NCBI GenBank assembly: GCA_002409585.1
Contig: DHNP01000014.1
Location: forward strand, 420-7,752
Source: Ruminococcaceae bacterium UBA5413
GTDB taxonomy: Bacteria; Bacillota; Clostridia; Oscillospirales; Acutalibacteraceae
Direction: 5' to 3'
DNA length: 7,333 nt
The notes beneath the pieces were generated by a model that worked only from the letters and a program-made list of their open reading frames with translations, was not told where the DNA came from and searched no databases. Positions 5,894-7,333 of this stretch are shown piece after piece; within the stretch, counting starts at the first letter, position 1, and each line of letters begins with the position of its first letter. A program made the position numbers and the translations under genes.

Positions 5894-6055
5894 TCACCTC
5901 CTGCATAATCTCTGTAATCGGTAGTGCCGTGCTTGTCCCATACTGACTATGCCGATGTGTGTGTCATGCTCTACGGCCTTTTTATACTTTTTGCAGCTGT
6001 GCCGGCAGGTATTTTTATGCGGCTCACACGGACAGTTGTAGCATACGTTATACAC
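5894..6055 (-). CDS. Cys-rich microprotein, 53 aa, GTG start
   Basis: A small gene of 53 codons that a length cut-off would miss. It begins with GTG at 6055, 7 nt after AGGAGG, and ends with TGA at 5894-5896. The N-terminal half has five Cys and two His in 21 residues (CYNCPCEPHKNTCRHSCKKY), spaced C5-x2-C8-x-C10-x6-C17-x3-C21, followed by a basic C-terminal half (ARHYRLQRLCRR). This pattern suggests a structural zinc site and possibly nucleic-acid binding, but no named family is recognised. It overlaps the preceding membrane microprotein gene by 8 bp, so the two are probably coupled. Support comes from the start signal, the overlap and the clustered Cys; there is no homology evidence. Confidence 0.7.
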   Translation of the reverse strand: MYNVCYNCPCEPHKNTCRHSCKKYKKAVEHDTHIGIVSMGQARHYRLQRLCRR

Positions 6056-6209
6056 GTCTATGCCTCCTATGCACCTGCCAAAGCAGTTTTATGTTTGCGC
6101 AGCGTATTTTGGCGCGCATGGTATGTATGCCGCAGAGCAGGGCGCTAACAACGATTACGGCCGTGCCAATGATAACGAGATAAATAAGCGTATCAAGTAG
6201 GGCAGTCAT
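6048..6209 (-). CDS. Single-helix membrane microprotein, 53 aa
   Basis: Small predicted inner-membrane protein. Residues ~4-27 form one hydrophobic helix (LLDTLIYLVIIGTAVIVVSA and on), followed by a strongly basic tail (KLLWQVHRRHRRV), so the C-terminus should face the cytoplasm. The ATG at 6209 is chosen because it overlaps the upstream stop (ATGA) and has AAGGAG 8 nt upstream; a longer frame from 6248 would overlap the 81-aa gene by 43 bp with no site of its own. Phage early regions often carry such one-helix proteins, and roles range from host membrane effects to exclusion. Nothing here decides which. Not a recognised holin: there is no lysis gene nearby. Confidence 0.7.
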   Translation of the reverse strand: MTALLDTLIYLVIIGTAVIVVSALLCGIHTMRAKIRCANIKLLWQVHRRHRRV

Positions 6210-6451
6210 GGCTTGTCTCCTTCCAGCGTCGGGTGCACCTGTTCCCATGTTATGCCACCGTGTGGTGGTTCAGCGGTTTGTTCTGCAGTTGGTAATAACG
6301 GTTTGTGCGGTACACATGTTTGCCGTATTATTTGCGGTGCCGGTTCAGTATTTAAAATGCTTGCCGCCAGTGTGTTAAAAATTCTGTCGCACTTGTCACT
6401 TGGCAGTTTTACCGACAGCCTTTTGTTTTCCGTACTAAGCACCAATTTCAT
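6206..6451 (-). CDS. Hypothetical phage protein, 81 aa
   Basis: Unknown function. The N-terminal third (MKLVLSTENKRLSVKLPSDK, then CDRIFNTL) looks like a short beta hairpin plus helix. The C-terminal half is Pro-rich and probably disordered (PHKPLLPTAEQTAEPPHGG). Two Cys only (21 and 46), no membrane segment. The start is ATG at 6451 with an excellent AGGAGGT 8 nt upstream, and the stop overlaps the next ATG by four bases. It follows the HTH gene after 35 nt. Proteins with a similar N-terminus seem common in Firmicutes phage early regions, but I cannot name the family. Confidence 0.75.
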   Translation of the reverse strand: MKLVLSTENKRLSVKLPSDKCDRIFNTLAASILNTEPAPQIIRQTCVPHKPLLPTAEQTAEPPHGGITWEQVHPTLEGDKP

Positions 6452-6486
6452 TGCTTGTTACCTCCTGCCTTGTAAATTTTCCTTTC

Positions 6487-6681
6487 TTAGGCGAATGCCC
6501 TTGCCAACTGTTCAGCTGTGATAAGTCCGCTCAGCCCGCGGCGATACAGCGTGCTAACTGATACTCCCATGACTTTCGCGGCCTCAGGACGTGTAAGTAA
6601 CAGCTTGTCCGGATATAATTTCTCGGCACGCGTCCGTATTGCTTCAAGGGTAGGTACATAGAGTTCTTTTTCACAGGGCAT
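6487..6681 (-). CDS. Excisionase-like helix-turn-helix protein, 64 aa
   Basis: Small DNA-binding protein. Residues ~28-54 (LLTRPEAAKVMGVSVSTLYR, then RGLSGLI) form a winged HTH of the MerR/excisionase (HTH_17, AlpA) kind: a helix with the EAA turn, a recognition helix VSTLYRR, then a short hairpin. The ATG at 6681 has GAGGTGA 5 nt upstream, and this site overlaps the antirepressor's stop. The frame is open further up to 6843, but that would run over the antirepressor gene with no start signal. Roles for this family are either a directionality factor for an integrase or a small transcription factor. Position just after an antirepressor favours a lysogeny switch role; no phage integrase is visible on the right-hand side to pair it with. 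Confidence 0.82.
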   Translation of the reverse strand: MPCEKELYVPTLEAIRTRAEKLYPDKLLLTRPEAAKVMGVSVSTLYRRGLSGLITAEQLARAFA

Positions 6682-6691
6682 AAAAATCACC

Positions 6692-7333
6692 TCACTGAAA
6701 AACGACGTTATAGGACTTGTCCAACACAATCGGGCTCTTCCTGCCTTGAGTTGTAATCCAGTTGCGCACCATGTCAAGCACCGGCGCTTTATAACGGTCG
6801 TAGTCGTCGGAGTGGCCGTTCGCTGCAAACGGAGAATGCTCAATCAGACTCGCCGGGACGTTCAGCGTGCGGATAATTGCTGCTATGGCCTGCGAATGTG
6901 GCTTGCCTGATTTGGAGTACACGCCAAGGGCTTTTGCGATCTGTTCTTTGTCGTATGTCTTTTCGCATTCAACCGGGGCACCGGGAATGTCGATTCCGAG
7001 TTCGCCATAGACCTGCTTATAGATTCCGGACACGGCGGCAGCGGAACGCTTTTCATCGACACCGGCAGCAAGCCACGCCTTTTTCAGAATTTCCACAGAG
7101 TGGTTAACCGGAGGTAAAGCTCGGTATTTTGATTTCGATGGCGTTGCTCCATGGCGTAAAAATGCATTTGCAAGTACCTTTTGTGCCTTAAGCTGATACT
7201 GGACGAGCTTGTCCACTACTTCGGGATGTTCTTTTTTCATGGTCGGGGTAATCGTAATTTTTGCGAGCCAGAGTGGAACAAATTCGTTGTCAATGCACTG
7301 GACGCTTCTGACCTGCCCTTGAAATTTCAAGGG
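6692..7333 (-). CDS. Phage antirepressor (P22 AR N-terminal type), 5' end outside window
   Basis: Antirepressor-type protein that lifts prophage repression. The frame is open to the right edge, so the TTG at 7330 is not the true start and the beginning of the N-terminal domain is missing. Visible residues ~10-60 (VPLWLAKI, then PEVVDKLVQYQLKAQKVLANAF) match the end of the P22 antirepressor N-terminal domain. The middle is helical. Residues ~125-160 (EQIAKALGVYSKSGKPHSQA, then IAAII) look like a second HTH-like DNA-binding segment, and the C-terminus ends SYNVVFQ. Full-length relatives with this domain are somewhat longer than the 213 codons seen, consistent with a modest loss to the window edge. 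It is the first gene seen in the leftward operon and lies 10 nt from the HTH gene, so both probably belong to the lysis-lysogeny control. Confidence 0.85.
   Translation of the reverse strand, partial: PLKFQGQVRSVQCIDNEFVPLWLAKITITPTMKKEHPEVVDKLVQYQLKAQKVLANAFLRHGATPSKSKYRALPPVNHSVEILKKAWLAAGVDEKRSAAAVSGIYKQVYGELGIDIPGAPVECEKTYDKEQIAKALGVYSKSGKPHSQAIAAIIRTLNVPASLIEHSPFAANGHSDDYDRYKAPVLDMVRNWITTQGRKSPIVLDKSYNVVFQ

Noticed and set aside
5924..6183. Two rightward frames of 74 aa with hydrophobic and Cys-rich stretches
   Set aside because: They are antisense to the two coupled microprotein genes, which have good start signals, and show no start signals of their own.
6048..6248. 66-aa version of the membrane microprotein
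   Set aside because: The longer start has no ribosome binding site; ATG 6209 has AAGGAG and overlaps the preceding stop.
6487..6843. 118-aa version of the HTH protein
   Set aside because: The first 54 residues run over the antirepressor gene in another frame; the internal ATG at 6681 has a strong ribosome binding site and starts the recognisable domain.
6692..7330. Antirepressor starting at the TTG at 7330
   Set aside because: The frame continues to the window edge and the visible N-terminus begins in the middle of the antirepressor domain.

Overview
The window looks like part of a prophage or phage from a low-to-mid G+C Firmicute, most likely a gut clostridial host. This is inferred from the gene set, the strong AGGAGG-type ribosome binding sites and the tight leftward gene packing. 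No tRNA, rRNA, CRISPR array or housekeeping gene is visible.

Two blocks of different origin meet near position 1395-1405. On the left (1-~1400) is an AT-rich rightward gene for a large serine recombinase. It is cut by the left window edge and closed by a clear hairpin terminator. On the right (~1405-7333) is a leftward, mostly G+C-richer phage early module. In transcription order it encodes: an antirepressor (cut by the right edge), an excisionase-like HTH protein, an 81-aa unknown, a one-helix membrane microprotein, a 53-aa Cys-rich microprotein, a 124-nt intergenic gap, a 91-aa unknown, a Pro/Gln-rich unknown, a DUF2800 Cas4/RecB-like nuclease, an AT-rich 111-aa unknown, a DUF2815 Enc34-like ssDNA-binding protein, an 82-aa unknown, and the first ~280 residues of a family A DNA polymerase. 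Most neighbours overlap by a few bases or lie only a few bases apart, so this reads as one or two operons for replication and recombination.

The polymerase stops exactly where the recombinase element begins. Only the 3'-5' exonuclease domain and the start of the following region remain, and the polymerase palm is absent. The simplest reading is that a serine-recombinase element integrated inside the phage polymerase gene, with its att junction between the terminator (1330-1364) and about 1405. The missing 3' half should lie beyond the far end of the element, left of the window.

The 5770-5893 gap carries the second notable signal: a rightward promoter with an extended -10 followed at once by an intrinsic terminator. 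It would make an RNA of about 54 nt, antisense to the leftward operon's mRNA. The same gap holds an orphan Shine-Dalgarno in front of a 27-codon frame that would need an ATT start.
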